This document shows, one piece after another, positions 1 through 12,600 of a stretch of DNA of 64,000 nt (positions are counted from its first letter, which is position 1; every line of letters begins with the position of its first letter). The DNA is from Sthenelais limicola. Taxonomy: Eukaryota; Annelida; Polychaeta; Phyllodocida; Sigalionidae. The notes under the pieces were generated by a model. The model was not told where the DNA came from, did not search any database, and saw only the letters and a program-made list of their open reading frames with translations. Made by a program: the position numbers and the translations under genes. The stretch spans positions 33,796,873 to 33,860,872 of the forward strand of contig OW804102.1 of assembly GCA_942159475.1 (NCBI GenBank), given 5' to 3'.

Positions 1-195
1 TACTCTATGGAGGAACTAGCAATGGAGGTAAGCCATTGGCACTTGATATAGTGTCTATAGTTTGAAGTGGCCCCCAGTTTAAATGTTAAAGCATTGCTCT
101 TTGTGATTCAAATACTCGTCCAATGCTTAACATGTCTTCTTTACTTGGAAGAGTCATGAAGTCCGGGGCAGATGTCAGGGAGTCTGGGGAGTTTG

Positions 196-400
196 TACAC
201 TCTAAGAAAAAAGGGTTCTTTAAGGTTCTATGGGGAGCCTTATGGTTCCCCAAAGAACCTAAGGTTTCTTCAACATCTAAAATGGTTCTTCAGGATCATC
301 AGGCGTTCCTCAAAGAACCACAGGGGTTCTTTGTCAATTTTAGGGTTCTACTTAAACTTAAAGGGTTCTTCAGCTCATTGAGGTTCTTGAAAGAACCTTA
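196..400. repeat. GGTTCTT/AAGAACC-rich repeat block
   Basis: The motif GGTTCTT and its complement AAGAACC recur many times in both orientations within about 200 bp, so the block can fold on itself. The overlapping open frames are only by-products of this composition. It is probably part of a small inverted-repeat element. I see no gene in 1-500. Confidence 0.5.
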
Positions 401-504
401 TCACACTAGATGGCGCCACCTAATAACTAGATGGCAGCATGAACCAGCCCATCATTATTACTAATTACTTTATATTGAAAACACTAGTAAAGCCAATAAT
501 ATAC

Positions 505-3275
505 GTTATTTACATCTCCCGAGTGGTGCCACAATTGAATGCATGCTCCCATCTAGCAGCAAACATGGAAAAATATCATATAACCAAGGACCCATTCAAT
601 GTGGCATGGAGTTAAGTCCTTGTGAGTACTCAGAACAGTTCTATCAATGCGTTAGTGTGATGACAGAGCCCTTTTTTTAATTCCCCAGTTGTTCACTTTT
701 AGACATCTGATATTGAGAATCATTTTACTAGATATAATGGATGTTTAGTCCCCTATTGAATAAGCTGATGGATGAACTTTATAGAATGGGTTTAAATGGG
801 ATGGGAGGGGACTTTAGAGGTAAAATGAATAGAAATCAAATTTGGATGATGTAAATAACGCGGACATGTAAATAACATTGGCATGTGCAGGCTTGTTTTG
901 GAAGCACTCCTTTGTGTGATAAATGATTTAGAAATCATGTCTAAGGTGTTTTTGTGGTAGGAAATACACAAAGTTATTAAGATGTAAACCAATTTTATAT
1001 TTTAATGTTTCATTAAGGTAACTTTTGTCCAAGCAGCAGAAGAGAAGGTCTAGTAGATAGTTTGCACCTTGTTGTGGCCCATTAAAAATGAGAATTGAAA
1101 AACTGCAATTGCACTGACAACTTGTGAAGGTATCAACCACTGAATGGAGCTATTCTGTGCTACTCTGGCATTCCTCAAGCAAAGCATCCTAGCCATTTCA
1201 AAGATTCATCATGTCATAAGTGCATTGGTATCCACCTCCAAGCCTCCCAATATATACCAGCATATGGTGAAAGTTGTGGCCAACAGTTCATAACAATTGG
1301 GTGTAAGGGACTTTCTTGGGGCAGGCCATAGAAAAGGTCCATGTGGCACTAGATATGGCAGTAAAAAAGAATGAACTGATGATTGATGTGGAAGAATTAT
1401 TCGAGCAGGCTCAGAGCAATAGGTGCACACCTGATTTTATATTTGATGACAAGTAGGGAGGCACTACAAATTCTTAGCCATTGTTAAAGGCATGGGATGG
1501 TGCCATGAAATCAGACTCTTCAACAGTGATTTCTATTTTCGGAGATCTCCTGCTGCAAATCAGACGGCAATTTCCAACCAAACTGCAGTTCCCACCCAAA
1601 CTGCAATAGATGGATGAGAACTGATTTAAATGAAGGACTAGAAAAGAATGATTATTAGAAAGAAGTTGACAAGGAAGAGATGACACCCTTATTGTCCCTG
1701 AAAAAAATCCTGATAATGGAGGAGAGACCTTCACTTGTCCTGAAAAGACTGACACATGGTAAGAGAAGAGGGTGTGACACACAATGTGATAGAGCGAAAT
1801 GGGAAAGAGACCATAATGACCAATGAGGTAAAAACAGAAGGGGAAAAACTGCAATAATTGATGTCACCAAGACTGAAGTAGAAAAGGATGTGGTGACTAA
1901 GGTGATGAAAATTGGAATGCAACAGCAACAACTGAGGTAAAAAAAGAAAGCTGGGGATGAGACAGTGACAACTGAAGTGAAAGAGATAGGCAGGAAGAGA
2001 CCATGTTGACAAAGATAGGCAAGGAAAAGACAGTGATAACTGAGGTGACAGAGACTCCAGAAACATATAGGAGAAACCTCCAATGACTGAAGGGGAACAG
2101 ACCATGGTGACTGAGGGGACAGAGGCAGACAGGGAAGAGACTATAATGACCAAGATGACATAGGTTGATAGGAAGAGATTGCAACAAGGTAACAGAGGGA
2201 GAAGGGAAAGTGTAAGCAACTGAAATGAGCAAGAGACAAAGGGCACAAGACATTGACAACTTAAGTCAGAAGTGACAACTTAAGTCAGAAGTGAAAGAGA
2301 CCATGATGACCAAGGTTACTGAGATAGTCAGGGAAGAGGCTAAGACAAGTGAGGTGGCATTGACAGTGATTTATGTACCAAAAATGAACAGTTTATAGTC
2401 CTCATGTACAACAATGGTTTGCCATCAAGGGTAACTTATATGAAGGAAGGCCACCAAAACCACCTTATGATGTCTATGAACTCCAGCTTGATGGCTAGTA
2501 GAAGCTACAAGCTACATGTGGTTATTTACATCTCCCACTGTTATTTACATCTCCCATTTTAAAACCTCTCAGTAAAGCTTTAAAAAATTCAGAAAATTTG
2601 GTCAATTTGTCAACTTACTTCAAGGAAGTTTGTATTTTTATTACATAAAGGAACAAAACCAACTTATGAAATCCTTTTCTCCTGTTGAATGTAGATTTTT
2701 ATCAAGGAGGGTACAATACATGTTGTAATTTTCTAATATATTCTCAATTATTAAGACTCAAAATGATTAGCATGATGCTAAATCAATATTGATTTAGATT
2801 ATTGTTGTTTGCTTCAAACAATCAGGGTTTATAAAGTCCATAGGTTCTTAGATTTCTAGCCATTTCTAGCCATTTCTAGTTATAAGTTATTTACATCTTC
2901 TCATGTTATTTACATTGACACATTGGTTATTTACATTGTCCATTTTTCAAGTCCACCCACCAAATGATTTGTAGGTACAGACAAAAAAGAACTATATCAG
3001 TGCATTCTGTCATTCCTTTACTCTATGTAAATGTTCATTTCAGACAATTGCATGCATTTTGCTGGGTAACAAGCTATTTGAAAGAACCCCTGCTCAAAAT
3101 AAATGAGATTTTCAATCCTATGGGACCAATTTTAATGCCATTTTTTCCTAAAAATTAGTTTTGCCCCGATTTTTTTTTATGTTTTCTGGTAGAATACATT
3201 TGTGTGACATATTCCAATAATCAGGACTAATTTACCAGCAAAATAACTTATGCAGAGACAACATACTGTGTAAAT
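505..3275. mobile_element. Probable old DNA transposon with subterminal ATGTAAATAAC repeats
   Basis: The 11-mer ATGTAAATAAC occurs about twice near 845-875 in forward orientation. Its complement GTTATTTACAT occurs near 509, 2520-2550 (twice) and 2885-2935 (three times), and a variant lies near 3270. Clustered subterminal repeats in opposite orientations on the two sides are typical of transposase binding sites in DNA transposons. No transposase was found. The interior holds a degenerate 39-bp repeat (1640-2350). Exact ends and target duplication could not be set. I see no host gene in this stretch. Confidence 0.35.
1640..2350 (+). repeat. Degenerate 39-bp tandem repeat, once possibly coding
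   Basis: Units begin with GAAGAGACCATGATGACCAA-like sequence followed by a GTnACTGAG-like segment and recur at roughly 39 bp, for example near 2100, 2140 and 2290. On the plus strand a unit reads as a 13-residue Glu/Thr/Val-rich repeat (EET.MTKVTE type), but stops and shifts interrupt it. 39 is a multiple of three, so it may be a dead coding repeat. The open frames on the opposite strand look like shadows. Confidence 0.45.
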
Positions 3276-3516
3276 AACACCGAAACATGAACACAAACTT
3301 TGATATACTGCTGCATGAAGGGAAAAGCTCAAACAATGTAGCGATTTCTGGCAGAGATGCACCAAACTACCTTCTACAGTATATGGTATGATTCGATATG
3401 ATTATTCAAAATTTAAAAAATGATCCACCAAAACCCCAATTGCACCCATTTCGTGAGAAATGCTCAAATACTAAATAGTCTCATTGAGAATGGGCTAAAT
3501 CAGCAATTAACCTTAC

Positions 3517-3629
3517 CTGAACCTTATTTTGTTGTTCCCCATATGTAATGCTGCAGTCAAACTTGGCTGACTCTCCTCTTGTGACTGCCACATCCTTTGG
3601 TGCATGTGTAACTTTAGCCAAACTGTTAC
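3517..3629 (-). CDS. IgSF gene exon 7: first half of third Ig domain
   Basis: The acceptor is TTATTGCAG and the donor GTAAGG. The exon enters in phase 1 and leaves in phase 0, as the other first-half Ig exons do. It encodes DVAVTRGESAKFDCSI, an Ig B-strand with its cysteine. The codon split from exon 6 reads AGT (Ser). The matching second half was not found between 1 and 3500. Confidence 0.65.
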
Positions 3630-6600
3630 CTGCAATAAATGATAAGTTAAATAATATAATATCCCCAGGTCACTAAGCCAATAGATTGTCTAGACCACTT
3701 AACCAAGCAGAAAGGACCAATAAGCTTGAAAGGATTCCATTCCCACCCCCCACCCACAGACAGGGCACCAGATACTATGGCAAGGTGATTGTTAAGTAAA
3801 TCACAGATACAGGGGGTCAGAGACACACAAACATGAACTAATCACATCAAAGGGTAAAGCTTCAATTCCACTGAATTGCTTGTATCTGTGCTAGATACTT
3901 CGCTATTGTCTCACTTCTACATAGTGTGCATTTTTTCCGCTCTTCATCCGCTTTTATTTTTAGTGCATTACAAGCACAGAGCAATTCAACTGGTTCGCTT
4001 CTTTCCTTATGAAATCAATGGCAAGTCTGTTGGTCCACTCTCATTGCGCTATTGGACCGCTACTTAAATAGACATGTAAATGCTCTCAAATCAAACACCA
4101 CAGATATTAGCACAACGTCCAAAAGGAGTGCCAACATCATATCTTAAGAGTAGATAGAAAGCACATTGAGCAATTCAATTGGATTGCTCTGGTTTCGCTC
4201 TATCTCCGCTTATTAAGTGAAAAGCGAAAAGAAAAGAGCGGACCATGAGCAGACTAAACGAGCAATCCATTTAAGATCATAAATATGCAATTTCCTGGAA
4301 TTGCCTGGGTGAATCAATTTATTAGAACCTGTCATCCTGTCTTGCTTGCAGGGGATTTCAGGACAAGATTTTTGGGATTTTTTTCATCTGGAGTATGTAT
4401 ACCTTACACTTGCAGTCCTTTGGTGCTCATGTTTGCTAAGCCTTTCTGATACGGGCATAGTAAACAATATAGTAGTGATCTTGTAATAAGCAATACTCCA
4501 ACTTGATAAGTAGCCGGTCATTGTTGGTTTTATGAGGGTTGTTTGCCGAGGCTTGTTAATTCATTGTAAACCAAAACTATTAAAACCTTGTATCCGATTA
4601 CGAATATGTTGCTATCAAAACCTATATAATTGGTTTGATTTGTGATAATTTGCTTACATGCAATTATCAACTATTATTATTATACAACTTGTATTCAGTA
4701 AACCTATACATATACATGGTATAAATCAAAGAATAGGGCTAGTTTAACTATATTGATCCGACTTAACAGGAACTACTTTGGCTGCGATATCTATTTAAAC
4801 TTACAAATTTCAGGGTTCAGTGTGTAATTACATGTATTGTTGACTGAACAGACCGATGAATGTTCAGACCTATACTGTAATGTAATGCACTTGGGAACAA
4901 ATAGATATTTGGTGCAGTATTCGCGCCCGTAGAGGTGTCTCTCTTTATCTCTTTGGACTAACACTCCCAGACTATTGTAGTCAGTCGGACCGCCAGGCGT
5001 ATGTGAATAGAGATAGCCTAAGTATATTCTGCATATTCATAGTCTGTTTGAGACCTGTTGGCAGTAAATAAAAAAACAAAGTCTCACTATTCTTACAGGA
5101 CTCAACCAGAGTGTGCTTTGCGTTATATTAAGCACAATTAGGGTTCACATATTTGTTTAAAGATTGAGGAATAGTACACATTTGAATCTCCATATTCCAC
5201 AAGGAAACAGCAAATGCCAGTGAGGTTTAAATTATTTAAAGCAAGCTAGGAATCATTTCTTATAAATATGAAGTTTAACTAGGTCTAAAGAAAAGAGATT
5301 AATTAATTGTCTAAGTAAATTGTAATTCTAGGCTGCGATGAATTTTCACTCAGCATGATATGAAACCAAGCTATATTCATCGAAGCCTTGAATTACAATT
5401 TACTGATGTTATTTCTCATCAATGGCATCCAGACGTTAAATCCACTCTGACGACAGAAAAACTGATCAGTCAGGCTTCCAATGTTACGACCTATGATACA
5501 GACGTTAAGATGATGCCTTTATAAAGGTTGGCATTTTACCAAACCTATAACACATGTATAAATGGCCAAATATATTAATCCATTATGACGGATTTACGAA
5601 AGAAACTGTCATGAAATAATATTGTAAATAATTATAGGCTTAGCAATATCTTACTTACATATCAACAATGTGAGAACATGAAGCACCTTGCTATTAAGAT
5701 CCATGACTGGAAATTGTCAGATCAATAGGATAGTATGTGGTTCAATGTACTCTTGCAATAAGGGATTTGCATAGCCGCCATTTTGAATCTTGATTCGCAT
5801 GGAATTATGGGACTAAGTTTACAGTCTAAAATCAATAGAAAACATGTTCAGCAGAGAATATTTATCAAGGTTTTAATGTCAATATCCATGTGTTATACAT
5901 GTTTATATAACACAGGTCTCCTTCTTTCCCATCATGCCTTTGGTTTTCATATATCAATTATACAAGCTATGATATTGGTAAAAACATTCTTTGATATTTT
6001 TATGAAAATGTTGCTGCATATTTTTATGTCACATTTCAACAGAATTCATCCCATGATGCACTGTAACAGACATGCGCAGTGGCACATGCAAATCCCCTAT
6101 TGGGTGCTGGTGTCTACTGGAGCGTGTGGTTGGCTTGATGACTGCTGTAGATAATGGTTTGCCTTTGTTGGAAGAAGTAAACTAGGAGTGGCTGGATAGA
6201 GCGCAGTACCTCAAGTAATGGGTGATCTTGTGTCATGTCCTATCAGCGTGGGAATTATTACTTTGTATGGTACCTCACTAGAATTGGATCACTGCCAATA
6301 CCAGATCATGTTTTAGAAATAATCTGGGAATTTAACCGTTTTAGAGGATTAATAGGTGCATCCACCATGTTATTTATTATAATGAATTTATTTCTATGGA
6401 CATGAAATACAAATTGGAAACTGATAGTTTCCTTCTGTGCTTTGGTAGACCTTCCAAGAACACCAACAATTCAAATATAGATTAACTGGGTATGTCGAGG
6501 TTTGAGGGACCGGGAATGAGCGTTATTTGAGAAGATTGGTAAAGGCGAATTGTACATTTTCTGTTGATCTCACCCCTATAAAAATGGACCGACATATTCT

Positions 6601-9600
6601 ATGATCACTACTATTGATTACTATTTGTAATAATTATAAGAATGCATAAATGTGAAATAATAATTAACTAATCAATTAAATTTAAGAGAAAACAAATTAT
6701 TAAGTATCACAATTGTGAAATTCTCGGAAATAAAAACTTAAAACAAAATTGAAGAAAAAAATAAATATACACAATTAGGCCAGGGAGAGTTGAGGGAAAG
6801 AAAAGAGGAGTTGGGGAGTGGTGGGAACAGAAAATGAGGAGAGGTGTTACCACTGGAGTGTCCGCGCGAAAGTGAAGGTGAGGGTATGGGTCTGAGAGGG
6901 GAGGTAAGTATGCGAGCAGATGCCGCTAAAGCGGTGAATACACAGTCAAGATTTGGGGGCCGATTTGGCATCCACGATTCGTCGTACGATTTGGAATTGT
7001 CCATTTGAGATCGTACATCAGATCGTGGGTCCCAAATCGTGCCAAATGCCCTACACATGCACGATTCAGCGCCGATTTAGCGCCGATTCAGCGCCGATTT
7101 GGATGTATGATTCATCGTAGGGGGAAAAAAGTGTCTTCTGCGATTTCAAAACAAATCGCCGCTGCTTCTACGATTAATCGTCCATGTGTAGAGAGTGCTG
7201 CGATTTATCGTAGACCTTTATAATAAGGTCTACGAAAAATCGTAGGTGCTTCTACGATTTTTGGATTTATTCGAAAATCGTGGGTCTATCTGCGATCTGG
7301 CAATATAAAAGAAATGAATTATTTATAATTTTTTTTTTAAATGCTATAACTTCACTAATTTTTGGAGTATCAACACAATTTTTTCACTTTTATAATGCAG
7401 AATTTCCCTTCTACACATGTCGACATTAGGTCTCATTCTTCTCATATTTTTTTTTATTTTATTCAACAATTAAAAAGAGAAAAAAAACCACCCGAAAATA
7501 GGTGATGTGTCACAGGAAAATGAGTAACGTTATATTTTATTTTATTTTTACAGTTTTTTACTTTCTTGTTTGCTCCTAGGGTCGTTTTTTAAAACAATTT
7601 TCTCAACTCTATATTTCAGAAACTCAGATCAAATCTTGACTGCCAACCCACCCACGATTTCACTTTTTACCCACGATTTCACTTTTTTCTCCATATTGTG
7701 CATGTGTAGGTCCAAAAATAGGCACGATTTCAGGCAAATAAGCACCCACGATTAATCGTAGATCCTGAAATCGTGTCTGATTTCAAAATCGTGACTGTGT
7801 ATTCACCGCTTAAGGAATAATGAGTTGAGTAGCTCGCAGGTGGCAGCAATGTTCTGGCATAAAAGCAGAAGCTCGATGCCTGGACTTCTGTATACAGAAG
7901 TACATGCAAGTTCCTGTAAATAAAGGACAGTCAATGGAGCTTCACTGCAATTGATATTGAAAGATGATTTTGAAACGAATCTAGGAGATACTCACTATGC
8001 AGATTGAGTTTAGCTGTGGATGCTATCTTTAGCTCTGAGTTAGACGTGTCTATATAACAGATAATCTCCTTTCCATGGTCCGCCTCACTGATGCTCATAT
8101 TCTCAGTCTGTGAATGTATATATTTTTATTTCAGTTAGAAGGTGGTATCCAGAACAAGCGCATTAAATTGATACAAGTCGAGAGGGGTTGTAAGCTTTTT
8201 GTCCGCCAAATATGAAAGACAACTTCAAGAAACAGTCCAGAACCTCAATAAATGAATCTAGAACTACATAAGTATTTATATGTTAAGCCCTCCTCCTCCC
8301 CAAATTTTAGGAATTCTATATCGTAAGGTATTTCTCAAGATTTCCCCCAGGATTCGCTAATTTCAGAGACAAATAAGGTATTTGAATGTGCCACTGCGCA
8401 TGTCTGGTACAGTGCATAATTGAATAGATTAAATTCAGGCCTGACATCCAGATATTTTGCAACATTTTTATCGGAAATTGCAAAAATGTTTTCATTAATA
8501 TCATAGCTAATAAAGGTTCTCTTGTTATACTATTTTTCTACTTTATTTAGGGGATATTTTAAAGTTTTGAACTCATACCCTGGCGATCTTCCATTTTCCC
8601 TTATTTTCCGTTAAATCTCCATCTTCGATCAACCACCTCCTTCCCCGAGTTTCATCAGCGAATGCTATAGTCATGTAATTGATGATATCGACTGTACAGA
8701 TGTCAGTGTGGATGAATGGACTGCCACTAAGCGTTACCCTGCAGCCGATGGTCACTTGACCATAAGCGGGTGTGTACACAACATTTATCCTGGGCTTTTC
8801 TGGAAGAAATGATTGTATACTTAAAGGTGGTCTCCACTGGCTGCGGTAAGCTCTGCGGTAAGCCTTTCGATGGTGCTGTGATGGTGAGAAGTGGCGAGGT
8901 CCTGCCTACATGGCCAGTGATGCATGTAGGCAAGAACTCATCATTCCTCTCTACCTACTGAACCAGCACAAACCATCGCAAGGTTTACCGCAGATCTTAC
9001 TGCAGCCAGTGGAGACCACCCTTAAGTTTAATATAACTCGCTGTTGTCTATTGTAGCTCACCTGTTTACAAACAGATTTTCCCAACAATCCCCCCCCTCC
9101 ACCCCATTCCAAACCGCCATGAATACCGCCCCTGCCCATGTCCCTTGGCAGTAGGGGTTTTGCATGTCTCACCGCATATATATGGGTCAGATGTTCAGAA
9201 AATGTACAATTGACAGCTGTACCCATTAATTTTTAGAAAATTAGGCAAAATTAGGCTGCAATTAGGTCAATACTAGCTAAATTCGAGAGTATTTGGCATT
9301 GAATTGATTCTAGCCATCTGTTTGGCTACATTGAACGTATTTTGAACTTTATTCCCGTCTGAAATTTGGGTTATTTGAGAAGATTGGCGAAGTTGAATTG
9401 TACATTTCTGAAAATCTGACCCATATTATTATATCTATTACAGTGCATGCCGGGATTTCTTTTTAAACAGTTTTATTTCGTGACACATTTCACTAGGGGA
9501 TACATTTCATTGTACAAAACATTTCTGATACAAATACAAATTCAGTAATATAACTAACAAGAAATTCGATTTAAGTTAACTCAGATATATAGTTGTCATG

Positions 9601-12600
9601 GAACAACTTTTAACATTATTCACATCGATGTAGAATAATTATTCAGACTTATAAGATACAAGATATATTGACAATCACTTTTTGCAACAAAGAGAAAGAT
9701 TTTTTAAAATTTTTTAGCTGGTTAAAATACATGTTAACAGTATCTATTCCACAAGCTATATAAACAAGGAGGGTCGATAAGCATAATTTCACCCCAATGG
9801 TGGAGACAGATACGTGTGTAATTCTTCAATTGGTCTTGGTGAGGTATAGATTTTTTACATGAAGAATTCAACATTCTACAAAGATAGATATCCAAGCAAA
9901 CCCCAACTACCCCGTGGAATACAATTGTTCTTTCAAAATAATTCTCAGTATCTTCCAAAGCTTTAGTTTTTCGCTGGCGGGAAATCTGTGCTATAAGATA
10001 TTTCTGTAATATTTATTAAGATATCTATATTTCATTGAAACTGTGTATGCAATAAGATGGAGGCAAACAGAGATGATGAGTCTGTAACCTTCATGCATCT
10101 TATTAATTGCAGGATTTGTAATAAAGTGAAATTTGCTAATAATATAGCATCTCATACTCCGTAGTTACGATTAATTACCAATCAAACCCAACAATGTATA
10201 ATAATATAACTTGCCTATGACAGTCAGCTCGTAGTCGTAGCTAATGGTGTCTTCACACGTGTATATGCCTGAGTCTTTTAGTGTAACATTCCTCACCTCA
10301 AGGTGGCTGAGGGATCTGTTTCCTGCTCTTGTAATGGTATATCTATTGGTGTGAGGTATGGTCTTCCCGTCCCGTTTCCACTTAATGGTAGACTTCTGTA
10401 ACAGAGGAAATCAATAAATTAATCAATTAATACTATTAAGATAACTAATTAGTTCAGTACACAGTTTGGTTGTGATTACCTGATCACAACCAAACACAAA
10501 CTTGTGAAGGCCTAATGGCTTGTATGATTTACAATGTAGAAGTTTTCCCTTAATAATCATATCCCCACTATATTTTATTGATGTGCGGGATATATAGTTT
10601 GTTTGTCTTGTTTACTTACAATACGCTCCTCATTGGTTTACAACGATCTTTTCAGCTTATAATATATATATAGAAGAATGGAACATGGTTGAGGAGCAGT
10701 AGGCCTACTAGGGATTGAGTGTAAATGTAATTCAAACTTTTGTCAGCTTTCTAAAGAAAATCACTTTATAAAGCTTTTACCAAATGTGCATCCTTATTCT
10801 ATTGTATATCATCTTTTTCCATTTCATGTTGTGCATTCAAAATAGTATTAATAATAGAATGAAATAAACATTTGGAAATGGGCAGCAGCCCCTTCTTTGA
10901 CAATCATAGTTTTTCAGGAGTTCCCTTCTATATTAGTCTTAGTTTTAATTACATATGGGTCAGATCTTCAGAAAATGCAAAATTGCCAAATCTACACATT
11001 TAGTAAATTCTGCTAAATTGAACTGAATAATGGTCAATACTAGGTGCATCTGAATATATTTGATATTGCCTTGATTCTAACAGTCTGTTTGTTTATGTTG
11101 AACTGTATTTCGAACCTCACTTTTGTCTTAAATTTGGGTTATTTGAGAAGGTTGGTGAAAGTGAATTGTAGATTTTCTGGCGATTTCATCCATATATTTC
11201 TACAAATACATATGGTCAGTTAGGCTGCACATTTGAATACAAGTGTGAAATTAGAATACAGTTGTACATGTTTCTTTTACTGTACTGTGAAAACATTTTA
11301 ATTACCGTCTTGTCGACAACACAGGAAAATACAACGTTTTCTCCCTCTGCAGCTATGTGGTGTTCTGAGAGTTCTCGGTCATCGGGACGTTCCTGTGGAA
11401 ATAAAATGTGTTCCAGTAAAATGAGTCACAAGTCGCAAAATTGATATTTTCCATAGTGGTTTTCCACAACATCTCTCAATTGAAATGCTCTGACTTAGAG
11501 GGTTTAGAACTTATGCTCATATGAATTCATGTAACAAATATCGGGACATTGTATCAAATATATCCTTGCGTTTTGGAGACCTTCGTATGGAGTATATTTA
11601 GTTACTTTACTGGTAATTACCCAGCCAGACATTGCAGACTTTTAAAAAAAATAAAAAAATAGCAAACTTAAAATATAGAAATACTTATTAGATGTGCTAG
11701 TGTTTACTATCATTGGAATCAGCTTGATCTCCTCTTTTCAAATATGGTGATATCTCAAAATCCATATTTTGCGACTTACGACTCATTTTCCTAAAATGGA
11801 TCACATATATGTCGTGGAACCATCAGAAGGTCATTTCATTGAGCGCAAAAAAATTACATCTCCAAACTATGGCATATTTTATGGCATATTTAAAAGAATA
11901 TAATCAAACATTAATAATTGGTGCCCGAGCAAAGATTATCTCATGGATTCTGTCCCTTGGAAGACCACCAGGGGGGCGTTTCATAAGTTCGAATAGCGCG
12001 CGCTATAGGGCCTAACGACAGTCATTACCAAACATAGCGCGCGTTAAGGGCCAAAATTGACGTCAAATAACATTGCGTTACTATAACGAACGCACGCTAA
12101 ATTTATCGCTACCATAACGAACGCGCACTGCGTTAACTTATGAAACGCCCCCCAGGCGGGTAGAATGTGACACATAATGACAGAGTTCTTCTACCCGATT
12201 TGGTAGAAATGCTAGCCATGGAATTATCCAGCAAATATCTACTCAGATTATTCAGCTGTATGCAATATTGTACAAATATTGTTAAATAAATGACCACAGG
12301 ATTCACTGAGAACAGCACCTTGTTTGTTTTCAGATTTTTATTCAGCGGCAACATTATGCAAATTGGTTACAATAATTCTCAGTACGCGCTGTATTTAATA
12401 TTCATAGCAAATTTTCTCAAAAAGTATATAACTACAAAGATCAAAACTCATATTATATATGAAAGAATACATTTCATTTGTTACAATATCCGGACAAAAT
12501 CGAAATGAAAAATCATTAGAACCGTACACCCGGGCGTGTGTCCATTTCCATGACAGACCATTTAGTACATTAATGTCATTCCTGAATTTAAGAAGTCTTA

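Noticed and set aside
196..400. CRISPR-like array of GGTTCTT repeats
   Set aside because: Repeats are short, irregular and in both orientations, with no constant spacing, in a eukaryotic context.
1474..2259. Overlapping Leu/Ser-rich open frames on the minus strand
   Set aside because: They are the complement of the degenerate 39-bp repeat and overlap in several frames; no domain or splice signals.
5783..6154. 123-codon open frame
   Set aside because: Lies within a MITE; no similarity to a protein family seen.
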